From: Nocardioides mangrovi
GTDB lineage: Bacteria; Actinomycetota; Actinomycetes; Propionibacteriales; Nocardioidaceae
Direction: 5' to 3'
Length of the DNA: 64,000 nucleotides
NCBI RefSeq assembly: GCF_020073815.1
Contig: NZ_JAIQZJ010000001.1
Location: 930,001 to 994,000, forward strand
Position 1 is the first letter of the stretch. The number at the start of each line of letters is the position of its first letter. Positions 36,011 to 45,172 of the stretch are shown here, one piece after another. The position numbers and the translations under genes are program-made. The notes under the pieces were generated by a model. The model saw nothing but the letters and a program-made list of their open reading frames with translations. It was not told the DNA's origin and searched no databases.

Positions 36011-36670
36011 ATGTCCCTGTTCAAGACCACCACGATCGTGCGTACCGGCGAGCGACTGCTCGAGTACGTCGACGGCACCTGCACCCGCGTGCTCGAGCCA
36101 GGCAAGCACCGGCTGGCCCCGAACGCCGAGGTCAAGCGGGTGCACGTCCTCGACCGGCTCGACGTCACCGCCCCGCAGGAGGTCCTGACCGCCGACGGCG
36201 TCGCCGTCCGCGTCACCACGGCCGTCCGCTGGGCGGTCACCGACGCGCGGCGCTACGTCGAGGCGGCCGTCGACCCCTTCGGGCTCGTCTACCTGGCCAT
36301 CCAGGTCGCGCTGCGCGACGAGCTGGTCGACGTCACCGCCGAGGACGCGGTCCGCCGGGCCCGCCTGGCGCTCGGCGAGACGCTCGCCGGGGCCGCGCGG
36401 ACGGCTGGTGCCGAGGTCGGCATCGCCGTGCGCACGGTCGTGGTCAAGGACGTGATCCTCCCGCACGAGCTGCGGGCGGCGTACGCCGAGCTGGTGACCG
36501 CGCGGGCCCGCGGCCTCGCCCAGCTCGAGGCGGCGCGCGCCGAGACGGCCGCCCTGCGGTCGCTCGCCAACGGCGCGAAGCTGCTCGACGAGCACCCCGC
36601 GCTGGCCCGGCTCCGCCTCGTGCAGGCGCTGCCGCACGGCTCGACCGTGGAGCTCACCACTGCCGAGTGA
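36011..36670 (+). CDS. SPFH/stomatin-like (slipin) protein, short form
   Basis: The 219-residue protein carries an SPFH domain: TTTIVRTGERLLEYVDG and LEPGKHRLAPN at the start, LTADGVAVRVTTAVRWAVTD in the core and VVVKDVILPHELRAAYAEL. A coiled coil rich in Ala, Glu and Arg follows. Unlike most stomatins it lacks a clear N-terminal membrane helix, so it may attach peripherally. An exact AAGGAGGT lies 5 bases before ATG 36011, the best ribosome site in the window, behind a strongly foldable leader. Confidence 0.85.
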   Translation: MSLFKTTTIVRTGERLLEYVDGTCTRVLEPGKHRLAPNAEVKRVHVLDRLDVTAPQEVLTADGVAVRVTTAVRWAVTDARRYVEAAVDPFGLVYLAIQVALRDELVDVTAEDAVRRARLALGETLAGAARTAGAEVGIAVRTVVVKDVILPHELRAAYAELVTARARGLAQLEAARAETAALRSLANGAKLLDEHPALARLRLVQALPHGSTVELTTAE

Positions 36671-36690
36671 GGCGGCTCGCGGGGACCTCG

Positions 36691-38458
<1,768 letters not shown>

Positions 38459-38519
38459 GGGCCTGCGCCCCTGTGGACGACGGATCCATCGCACGCTCAG
38501 CTCCCCGATGCTGGGTGCC

Positions 38520-39109
38520 ATGGAGGTCGCGGAGGTGGTCAGCGAGATGGGCGGTGTCGCGACCCGGGCCGCCCTCCCGACCCCCGGGAGACGACCCTCC
38601 TCCACTGCCTGCGCTCGCTGCCGTTCGACGAAGCACTCTGCGTCGCGGACTCGGCGCTACGCGACGGAGATCAGACGATCCTCCGGCGGGTCGCCCGGAC
38701 GGCGCGAGGCGCAGGCGCGGCGAAGGTCCGACGGGTGGCGTCGCTGGCCCGAGCCGAGGCGGCGAACCCGTTCGAGACGTGCCTGCGCGTCATCGCCGGC
38801 GAGGTGCCCGGGCTGCGGGTCGCGCCCCAGGTCACCCTGACGACGATCCCGGGTGCACCGCGCCCGGACCTGGTCGACGTCGACCTGCGGATCGTGCTCG
38901 AGGCCGACTCGTTCGAGTGGCACGGCGACCGCCGGGCACTGCGACGAGACGCGCGGCGCTACAACCTGATGGTCGTGCACGGATGGCTGGTGCTGCGGTT
39001 CTCCTGGGAGGACGTGATGCTCCATCCCGACGAGGTCCGCGAGGTACTGGTGGCGGCGACAGCACAACGACGTACAGAAGTCGGCTGTCGGCGATGCGTC
39101 GCCGCCTGA
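38520..39109 (+). pseudogene. Broken DUF559 endonuclease-like gene
   Basis: Two frames hold parts of one protein. From ATG 38520 the first 20 codons read MEVAEVVSEMGGVATRAALP, the usual start of the AbiEi/DUF559-type family. From about 38579 a different frame continues without a stop to 39109: ETTLLHCLRSLPFDEALCVA, ANPFETCLRVIAGEVPGL, then the nuclease-like core VDVDLRIVLEADSFEWHGDR and YNLMVVHGWLVLRFSWEDVM. A large middle piece is missing and the frame has shifted. The last 17 or so codons come from the inverted repeat at 39060-39148. A short protein from GTG 38735 is the alternative. Confidence 0.7.
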
Positions 39110-39148
39110 GCCGCCGCCCGATCAGGACTTCTGTACGTCGTTGTGCTG
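39060..39148. repeat. Inverted repeat with 23-bp perfect arms
   Basis: The arms at 39060-39082 and 39126-39148 (GACTTCTGTACGTCGTTGTG...) pair perfectly around a 43-base loop. It lies between two convergent genes, its left arm inside the end of the DUF559 remnant. It can act as a two-way terminator, but the length of the arms suggests a transposed palindromic element. Confidence 0.75.
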
Positions 39149-39153
39149 ACAGG

Positions 39154-39786
39154 TCAGCGGGTGGCGAGCTCCCGGCCGGCGACGGAGGCGGCCTCCTCGG
39201 CCTCCTTCTTCATCAGCGCGGCGACCTCGGTGAACTCGTCGAGGGCGGGGTTGACGCCGACCAGGGTGAACTCGCGCTCGATCAGGGTGAGGTCGGCGCC
39301 CCAGATGTCGACCAGGATGCGGCGCAGGAAGTCGGTGCTGTGGTCCCAGCCCTCGCGCGGGGTGCCCTCGCCGTACGCGCCGCCGCGGGTGGTGACCAGG
39401 ACGACCGGCTTGCCCTCGAGCAGGCGCGCGCCGTGGGGGCCGCCGGCGAGGACGAGGTCGAACCACGCCTTCACGTGCTGGGAGACGCCGAAGTTGTAGA
39501 GCGGGAAGGCGAGCACCACGGCGTCGGCCTCCTGGAGCTCGGTCGCGAGGCCGGCCGCGAGCGAGAGCGCCTCGGCCTGCGCGGGGGTGCGCTGGTCCTC
39601 CGGGGTGAACGAGCCGTGGATCGCGTTGGCCCACGCGTCGGCCGGCAGCGGGTCGGTGCCGAGGTGGCGGGTCACGACCTGCTCGTCGGGACGGCCGGCG
39701 CGGAACTCGCCGAGGACGAGGTCGGCCAGGGCGGCGCTCGCCGAGGCGGGTCCCTGGATGGTGGCGTCGATGCGGAGCAGGGTCAC
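39154..39786 (-). CDS. FMN-dependent NADH-azoreductase/quinone reductase
   Basis: The 210-residue flavodoxin-like protein shows LLRIDATIQGPASASAALAD (flavin phosphate loop), VVLAFPLYNFGVSQHVKAWFD (the AzoR-type motif) and VVLVTTRGGAYGEG. These enzymes reduce quinones and azo compounds with NAD(P)H. GTG at 39786 follows GGGAG. It diverges from a MarR gene with two strong operators between them, so it is probably induced by quinones or electrophiles. Confidence 0.9.
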   Translation of the reverse strand: MTLLRIDATIQGPASASAALADLVLGEFRAGRPDEQVVTRHLGTDPLPADAWANAIHGSFTPEDQRTPAQAEALSLAAGLATELQEADAVVLAFPLYNFGVSQHVKAWFDLVLAGGPHGARLLEGKPVVLVTTRGGAYGEGTPREGWDHSTDFLRRILVDIWGADLTLIEREFTLVGVNPALDEFTEVAALMKKEAEEAASVAGRELATR

Positions 39787-39808
39787 TGGGATCTCCCGGA
39801 GGTTGGAT

Positions 39809-39853
39809 TTGAATGTTCAACTCCACGGTAAACCGGTCGACTTGAATGTTCAA
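39809..39853. promoter_or_regulatory. Two copies of TTGAATGTTCAA operator
   Basis: TTGAATGTTCAA stands at 39809-39820 and again at 39842-39853, 33 bases apart, about three turns of the helix. The second copy extends to ACTTGAA-TG-TTCAAGT with 7-bp arms. They lie in the divergent gap between the quinone reductase and MarR genes and are almost certainly the MarR sites, on the same DNA face. Confidence 0.8.
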
Positions 39854-39870
39854 GTCAGTACGCTGGAGAG

Positions 39871-40344
39871 ATGACCGACGCGCCCTGGCTGGACGATGAC
39901 CAGCTGCGCGACTGGAAGTCGCTGATCGGGCTCGTGATGACGCTCCCCGCGGCGCTGGACGCCCAGCTCAAGCGCGACACCGGGCTGAACATGTTCGAGT
40001 ACCACGTGCTCGCCGCCCTCTCCGATGCCCCGCACGGCGCGCTGCCGATGAGCGACCTCTCCGTCCTCGCCCAGGGCTCCCCCTCCCGGCTCTCCCACGC
40101 GGTGACCCGGCTGGAGAACGCCGGCTGGGTCGAGCGCCGGGCGTGCGTCGAGGCCGGCCGGCGTACGGCGGCCCACCTGACACCCGCCGGCCGCCGCAAG
40201 ATCGAGGAGGCGGCCCCGAGCCACGTGCGCGAGGCCCGCCGGCTCGTCGTCGACCGGCTCGGCCCCGAGCAGCTGGCCGCGCTCGGTGCCGCCGCGCGGT
40301 CGGTCGTCGAGGCGGTCGACGCCCCCTCCTGCACCGAGTGCTGA
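39871..40344 (+). CDS. MarR-family regulator
   Basis: The 157-residue protein has WKSLIGLVMTLPAALDAQLKRD at the start and a winged helix with LPMSDLSVLAQGSPSRLSHAV and the wing VERRACVEAGRRTA. Two cysteines at the very end (DAPSCTEC) and one in the wing could sense oxidants or quinones, as in other MarR redox sensors; this is inference. ATG at 39871 follows GGAGAG. It should repress itself and the divergent quinone reductase. Confidence 0.92.
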   Translation: MTDAPWLDDDQLRDWKSLIGLVMTLPAALDAQLKRDTGLNMFEYHVLAALSDAPHGALPMSDLSVLAQGSPSRLSHAVTRLENAGWVERRACVEAGRRTAAHLTPAGRRKIEEAAPSHVREARRLVVDRLGPEQLAALGAAARSVVEAVDAPSCTEC

Positions 40345-40366
40345 GGGCGCCGAGAGCGCCGAGCGG

Positions 40367-41005
40367 CTAGGCCAGGCGCTCGGCGAGCTCGGCCGCGGCC
40401 CGGGCGACCGCGGGCCCGACGGCAGCGGTGTCGATCTCCGGGTCCACGGTGACGATGCCGACGGAGGCCTCGAGGGCGGGGACGCCGCGCACCGGCGCGG
40501 CCAGGCCGCGGGCGCCGGCCTGGAGCTCGCCGGTGGTCGCGACGTACGGCGTGGGGTCGCCGTCGCGGGCGAGCAGGATCGCCTTGCCGGCCGCACCCTG
40601 GCTGAGCAGGTGCCGCGCGCCGACCCGGTAGCCCACGTGGAAGTCGGTCCAGGACGGCTCGACCACCGCGACGGCCAGCGCCTCGTCGCCGTCGGCGACC
40701 GTGAGGTGCGCGGTGGCGCCGACCTCCTCGGCCAGCCGCCGCAGCACGGGCGTGGCCACGTCGCGCAGCACCGGCTGCACCGCGGTCGCGAGCTGGAGCA
40801 CGCCGAGGCCGATCCGCAGCCGGCCGCGGTCGTCGCGTCGGACCAGCGCGTGGGTCTCCAGCGTGCTCACCAGCCGGTGCACGATCGTGCGGTTGACCTC
40901 GAGCAGCGTCGCGAGCTCGGTGACGGTCAGCCCGTCCGGGGTCGCGGCGAGCACGTCGAGCACGCGCAGCCCACGGTCGAGCGTCTGCGAGGTCTCACCG
41001 GCCAC
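40367..41005 (-). CDS. IclR-family regulator
   Basis: The 212-residue protein has an N-terminal winged helix (QTLDRGLRVLDVLAATPDGL, LLEVNRTIVHRLVSTLETH) and an IclR effector domain (LLSQGAAGKAILLA, VPALEASVGIVTVDPE). It is shorter than the usual 250 residues, with a reduced effector domain. GTG at 41005 fits the family start. No catabolic operon lies beside it, so its target is unknown. Confidence 0.9.
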   Translation of the reverse strand: MAGETSQTLDRGLRVLDVLAATPDGLTVTELATLLEVNRTIVHRLVSTLETHALVRRDDRGRLRIGLGVLQLATAVQPVLRDVATPVLRRLAEEVGATAHLTVADGDEALAVAVVEPSWTDFHVGYRVGARHLLSQGAAGKAILLARDGDPTPYVATTGELQAGARGLAAPVRGVPALEASVGIVTVDPEIDTAAVGPAVARAAAELAERLA

Positions 41006-41023
41006 CCGGAGACCCTAGCGAGG

Positions 41024-42811
41024 TCAGGAGCTCTTCCGGGTCGCCCACTCGCGCAACCGGTCGATCCGCGTCATCAGCTGGTCGCTCGTCGCGACCGCCG
41101 CGGCCGGGCCGCCGCACTCCTTGCGCAGCGCCGCGTGGGTGACACCGTGCGGCTGGCCGGTGCGGTGGTACCAGGCGGCGACCAGGCCGTTGAGCTCCCG
41201 CCGCAGCACCGCCAGCTGCTCGTGGGTGGAGACCTCGGCCAGGGAGTCGGCGGCCTCCTCGATGCGGGTCGCCTTCTGCTTCTTGGCCCGCTCGCTCTGC
41301 CGGCTATGCAGCAGCTCGCGCACCTGGTCGGGCTCGAGCAGGCCGGGGATCCCGAGGAAGTCCATCTCCTCCTCCGACCCGACGTGCACCTCGCCCGCGT
41401 GGCCGAACTCGCCGCCGTCGTAGAGCACCCGGTCGAAGCGCGCCTCCGAGCCGAGCGCCTCGAAGGAGAACTCGAGCTCGTCCGAGGCGCCCTCCCCGGC
41501 GTTGGCCTGGGCGAGCAGGTCGTTCTCGGCGGCGAAGATGTCGCCGTCGTCGTTGACCTTGCGGCCGAGCACGTGGTCGCGCTGGACCTCCATCTCGGAG
41601 GCGAAGCCGAGGAGGCTCGGCACCGACGGCAGGAAGATCGACGCCATCTCGCCGCGGGTCCGCGCTCGCACGAAGCGGCCGACGGCCTGGGCGAAGAAGA
41701 GCGGGGTCGAGGTCGTCGTCGCGTAGACGCCGACCGCCAGGCGCGGGACGTCGACGCCCTCGGACACCATCCGGACCGCGACCATCCAGCGCTTGTCGTT
41801 GGCGCTGAAGTCGCTGATCTTCTTCGACGCGGCCTTCTCGTCGGAGAGCACCACGGTGGCGCTCTCCCCCGACACCGTCTTGAGGATCTTGGCGTAGGCG
41901 CGAGCGGAGTCCTGGTCGGTGGCGATCACCAGGCCGCCCGCGTCCGGCACGTGGCGGCGGACCTCGGAGAGCCGCTTGTCCGCGGCCGCGAGCACCGACG
42001 GGATCCACGAGCCACCCGGGTCGAGCGCGGTGCGCAGCGCCTGGTTGGTGAGGTCCTTGGTGAGCGGCTCGCCCAGCCGCGCGGCGATCTCGTCGCCGGC
42101 GCGGGTGCGCCAGGTCATCTCGCCCGAGTAGGCCATGAAGAGCACCGGGCGGACGACGTGGTCCGACAGGGCGTGCGCGTAGCCGTAGGTGTAGTCGGCG
42201 ACCGAGGTCGGCACGCCGTTGTCGCCGGGCGCGTAGGTGACGAACGGGATCGGGTTGATGTCGGAGCGGAAGGGGGTGCCGGTCAGCGCGAGCCGCCGGG
42301 TCGCGGGCTCGAAGGCCTCGCGCACGCCCTCGCCCCACGACAGCGCGTCGCCGGCGTGGTGCACCTCGTCGAGGATGACCAGGGTCTTGAAGCGCTCGGT
42401 GCGGATCCGCATCGCGAGCGGGTTGACGGCGACGCCGGCGTACGTCACGGCGATGCCGACGAAGTCCTGCGAGGTCTTGCCCTTGCCGGCGGAGTACGTC
42501 GGGTCGATCGGGATGCCGGCCCGGGCCGCGGCCTCGGCCCACTGGAGCTTGAGGTGCTCGGTCGGCGCGACGATCGTGACCCGGTCGACGACCCGGCGGC
42601 CGAGCAGCTCCGCGGCCACCGACAGCGCGAAGGTCGTCTTGCCGGCGCCGGGAGTCGCGACCGCGAGGAAGTCGCGCGGGTGAGAGTCGAAGTACTGCTT
42701 CATCGCGGCCGACTGCCACGCGCGCAGCGAGGTCGCCGTGCCCCAGGCGGCCCGCTCCGGCCAGGCAGGACTGAGCGCGTTCGGCTGCGGGCCGGGGTCC
42801 GGCCCGGTCAC
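41024..42811 (-). CDS. DEAD/DEAH-type helicase
   Basis: The 595-residue superfamily-2 helicase has Walker A ATPGAGKTTFALS, a DEVH box in LVILDEVHHAGDALSWG, motif III LALTGTPFRSD, RMVSEGVDVPRLAVGVYAT and motif VI AQAVGRFVRARTRGE. The C-terminal 150 residues, with a basic region (QSERAKKQKATRIEEA), are special to an actinobacterial group. It should act on DNA or RNA in the cytoplasm. GTG at 42811 overlaps the DUF3039 stop by 4 bases; this pairing is conserved in actinobacteria. Confidence 0.92.
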   Translation of the reverse strand: MTGPDPGPQPNALSPAWPERAAWGTATSLRAWQSAAMKQYFDSHPRDFLAVATPGAGKTTFALSVAAELLGRRVVDRVTIVAPTEHLKLQWAEAAARAGIPIDPTYSAGKGKTSQDFVGIAVTYAGVAVNPLAMRIRTERFKTLVILDEVHHAGDALSWGEGVREAFEPATRRLALTGTPFRSDINPIPFVTYAPGDNGVPTSVADYTYGYAHALSDHVVRPVLFMAYSGEMTWRTRAGDEIAARLGEPLTKDLTNQALRTALDPGGSWIPSVLAAADKRLSEVRRHVPDAGGLVIATDQDSARAYAKILKTVSGESATVVLSDEKAASKKISDFSANDKRWMVAVRMVSEGVDVPRLAVGVYATTTSTPLFFAQAVGRFVRARTRGEMASIFLPSVPSLLGFASEMEVQRDHVLGRKVNDDGDIFAAENDLLAQANAGEGASDELEFSFEALGSEARFDRVLYDGGEFGHAGEVHVGSEEEMDFLGIPGLLEPDQVRELLHSRQSERAKKQKATRIEEAADSLAEVSTHEQLAVLRRELNGLVAAWYHRTGQPHGVTHAALRKECGGPAAAVATSDQLMTRIDRLREWATRKSS

Positions 42812-43080
42812 TCGTCGGAGCCGCTGTTGTCGCCGGCGTCGTCCTTGAGGGACTCCCAGACTTCCTTGCACTCCGGGCACACGGGGAACTTCTCCGGCGC
42901 CCGGCTCGGCACCCACACCTTGCCGCAGAGGGCGACGACGGGGGTGCCCATCACCATCGCCTCGGTGAGCTTGTCCTTCTCCACGTAGTGGGAGAAGCGC
43001 TCGTGGTCACCCTCGTCGGTCGGGACGGTACGGCGGTCCTCGCGGACGTCCGTGTCTGTCGAGAAGCCGATGGTGGTCAC
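42808..43080 (-). CDS. DUF3039 protein
   Basis: The 90-residue protein matches DUF3039: ERFSHYVEKDKLTEAMVMGT, ALCGKVWVPSRAPEKFPVCPEC and KEVWESL. Three cysteines (Cys-Gly-Lys and Cys-Pro-Glu-Cys) could bind zinc. The function is unknown; its constant place before the helicase suggests a partner or regulatory role. GTG at 43080 is the family start. Confidence 0.9.
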   Translation of the reverse strand: MTTIGFSTDTDVREDRRTVPTDEGDHERFSHYVEKDKLTEAMVMGTPVVALCGKVWVPSRAPEKFPVCPECKEVWESLKDDAGDNSGSDE

Positions 43081-43106
43081 GGACCCAAGGGTACGTGACT
43101 TCGGGG

Positions 43107-43664
43107 TCAGTTGAGCTCGGGGTCGAACGGGCGTGTGGAGTGCCACGCCATCTCCCCCGGCTGGCGGCGGAGCACATCGCGCCACAGCTCGGCCGGGTCG
43201 TCGCGGAACGCGTCGGCGGCCTCGGCGGGGACGACGTACCAGCTGCCCTCCTCGATCTCGCCGTCGAGCTGGGCGGCACCCCAGCCCGCGTAGCCGGCGA
43301 AGATGCGCAGGCCGGCGAGGCTGCCCTCGAGCAGCTCGACCGGGGTGTCGAGGTCGACCAGCCCGAGCGCGCCCTCGACCGCGCGGAAGCCGACGGGGAC
43401 GTCGGCCGCGTCGCGCAGCACGGCGACGGCGAGCGCGCCCTCCGGGCCGACCGGGCCACCCTGGAAGAGGACGTCCGGCTCGTCGACCGCGCCGGCCCAG
43501 GCGTCGAGCACGTCGCCGACGCGGATCACGGAGGGCCGGTTGAGCACCACGCCGAGCGCGCCCTGGTCGTCGACGTCGAGGAGCAGCACGACGGTGTCGA
43601 CGAAGTTGGGGTCGAGCAGGGCAGGCGTCGCCACGAGCAGCATCCCGGCTCGCGCCTCGGTCAT
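43107..43664 (-). CDS. YqgE/AlgH family protein
   Basis: The 185-residue protein shows the YqgE/AlgH pattern: AGMLLVATPALLDPNFVDTVVLL at the start, GALGVVLNRPS, LFQGGPVGPEGAL and FAGYAGWGAAQLDGEIEEGSWYVVPA. The family is widespread and of unknown biochemical role. ATG at 43664 gives the family length; two earlier ATG codons add 6 or 13 residues. It lies just upstream of DUF3039 and the helicase on the same strand. Confidence 0.9.
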   Translation of the reverse strand: MTEARAGMLLVATPALLDPNFVDTVVLLLDVDDQGALGVVLNRPSVIRVGDVLDAWAGAVDEPDVLFQGGPVGPEGALAVAVLRDAADVPVGFRAVEGALGLVDLDTPVELLEGSLAGLRIFAGYAGWGAAQLDGEIEEGSWYVVPAEAADAFRDDPAELWRDVLRRQPGEMAWHSTRPFDPELN

Positions 43665-43705
43665 GTCCCCATCATCGCGCATGCCCGGGTGCTCGAGACG
43701 CACGA

Positions 43706-43753
43706 CAGCCCCGGCCCGACGCGGGAGGGGGGAGTGGCGTCGGACCGGGGCTG
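43706..43753. terminator. 17-bp stem terminator
   Basis: Arms 43706-43722 (CAGCCCCGGCCCGACGC) and 43737-43753 pair with one G-T wobble around a 14-base purine loop. It follows the end of the unknown gene at 43780-44304 on the minus strand and separates it from yqgE. Confidence 0.75.
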
Positions 43754-43779
43754 CCTGGCCGGTGGTGCTGGTCGGTGGG

Positions 43780-44304
43780 TCAGGCCGCGAGCGCGGCCTT
43801 CAGGCGACCCAGGAGGGTGCGGGCCTCGGGCTCCTCGGGAGCCGGGGCGCCGACGTACGTCGCGCGGGCCTGCTCCTCGATCGCGGCGCCGACGCGCGCA
43901 GCGGCGGCGTCGGGGACGCTCACACGGCCGGCCATCATGGCCAGCAGGATGTGCTCCTTGGCGGCCGACTTCTCCATGGCCACCGCGATCTCGGGCGTGG
44001 CCGGGGTCGCGCGCTGGCGGTCGACGATCGCGAGGACGCCGGGGAGCTCGTCGGCGGTCGCCTGCCAGGCGGCGACGACCGCGCTCTCGAGGTCGAGCGG
44101 CTGGAGCATCAGCTCGCGCTCGATCCGGCCGGCCAGGCGGGTGTGCCACCGGAGCTGGAGGGCGCCGAGCAGGCTGAGCTCGTCGGGGAAGGTCTCGTGG
44201 ACGCCGGGCACGTCGAGCGGCAGGAGGCCGTCGCGGCGGCGGTTGGCACTGGCGATGGCGTCGCGGAGGATCTCTCCGCGACGGTGGAAGGACGTCCAGG
44301 TCAT
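43780..44304 (-). CDS. Conserved-looking protein of unknown function
   Basis: I do not recognise this 174-residue soluble protein. It is almost all alpha-helical, starting MTWTSFHRRGEILRDAIASA with LPLDVPGVHETFPDELSLLGAL and LRWHTRLAGRIERELMLQP, and has no signal or membrane helix. Codon use is normal and its start has a ribosome site (GAAGGAGCACACC). It diverges from a TetR regulator across a gap with several CATACCG/CGGTATG repeats, so TetR almost certainly controls it. Confidence 0.8.
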   Translation of the reverse strand: MTWTSFHRRGEILRDAIASANRRRDGLLPLDVPGVHETFPDELSLLGALQLRWHTRLAGRIERELMLQPLDLESAVVAAWQATADELPGVLAIVDRQRATPATPEIAVAMEKSAAKEHILLAMMAGRVSVPDAAAARVGAAIEEQARATYVGAPAPEEPEARTLLGRLKAALAA

Positions 44305-44340
44305 GGTGTGCTCCTTCGATGAACGGGTGCATCGCGGTCA

Positions 44341-44433
44341 CATACCGCGAGTACGTACCCACGGTATGCAGCCATACCGACGGTATGCAAGAAACCCCCC
44401 GGTGATCCGAGTCACCCGTACCGACGGTCGGTA
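44341..44433. promoter_or_regulatory. Cluster of TetR operators
   Basis: CATACCG-A-CGGTATG (44373-44387) is a perfect 7-1-7 palindrome. CATACCG at 44341-44347 and CGGTATG at 44362-44368 form a second, wider pair, and TACCGA-CGG-TCGGTA (44419-44433) a third. All lie between the unknown gene and the tetR start. The last overlaps a TATTAG -10-like hexamer (44432-44437) of tetR. Confidence 0.8.
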
Positions 44434-44449
44434 TTAGGCTCGCCCCCTG

Positions 44450-45169
44450 ATGAGCAAAGGCGTGAGCAAGCCCTCGGTGTCCAAGCTGGTGCCCCGCGGC
44501 GTCCCGGTCCCGGGAGCGAGCCGCCGCCAGCAGTACTCCGCCTCGACGAAGCGGGCGCTGGTCGACGTGGCCGAGCAGCTCTTCACCGACAACGGGTACG
44601 CCGCGACCTCGCTGGACACGATCGTGGCCGGCGCGCGGGTCACCAAGGGCGCGCTCTACCACCACTTCAGCGGCAAGCAGGCGCTCTTCGAGGCGGTCTT
44701 CGAGCGGGTCGAGGGCGACGCCTCACGCGCCATCCAGAAGGCGCTCAAGGGCAAGAAGGACCCGTGGGAGAAGGCCATCGCCGGCCTCCGCGCCTTCCTC
44801 GAGGTGGTCCAGGAGGCCCGCTACCGCCGGATCGTGATCCAGGAGGGCCCCTCGGTCCTCGGCTACGAGCGCTACCGCGAGCAGGAGGAGCGCTCGACCT
44901 TCGCCAACGTGCTCGACATCGTCAGCTCCGTGCTCGAGGCCGGCGAGTGGGACCTCGACAAGGACCTGCAGCAGACCTTCGCCCGGATCTTCTTCGGCGC
45001 GATGTCGTCGGCCGGCGAGTCCGTCTCGAGCGCGCCCGACCCCGTCCAGGCGGCCGCGAACGTCGAGATCGCGATCGGCTTCATCCTCGAGGGCTTCCGC
45101 GTGCTCGCCGAGACCGGCGTGGAGCTGCCGGTCGTCGACGCGCTCGCGGAGGAGCCCGTCGAGGAGTGA
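44450..45169 (+). CDS. TetR-family regulator
   Basis: The 239-residue regulator has a 30-residue basic N-terminal tail, then a TetR helix-turn-helix (KRALVDVAEQLFTDNGYAATS, recognition part VTKGALYHHFSGKQALFEAVF) and a ligand-binding helical domain with RRIVIQEGPSVLGYERYRE. The C-terminal segment is acidic. ATG 44450 lies 16 bases past the third operator. It should repress itself and the divergent unknown gene; the inducer is unknown. Confidence 0.93.
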   Translation: MSKGVSKPSVSKLVPRGVPVPGASRRQQYSASTKRALVDVAEQLFTDNGYAATSLDTIVAGARVTKGALYHHFSGKQALFEAVFERVEGDASRAIQKALKGKKDPWEKAIAGLRAFLEVVQEARYRRIVIQEGPSVLGYERYREQEERSTFANVLDIVSSVLEAGEWDLDKDLQQTFARIFFGAMSSAGESVSSAPDPVQAAANVEIAIGFILEGFRVLAETGVELPVVDALAEEPVEE

Positions 45170-45172
45170 GCC

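Noticed and set aside
38735..39109. Intact small nuclease from GTG 38735
   Set aside because: Family-like coding continues upstream in the same frame to about 38579 and the typical N-terminus lies in another frame, so a broken gene explains it better.
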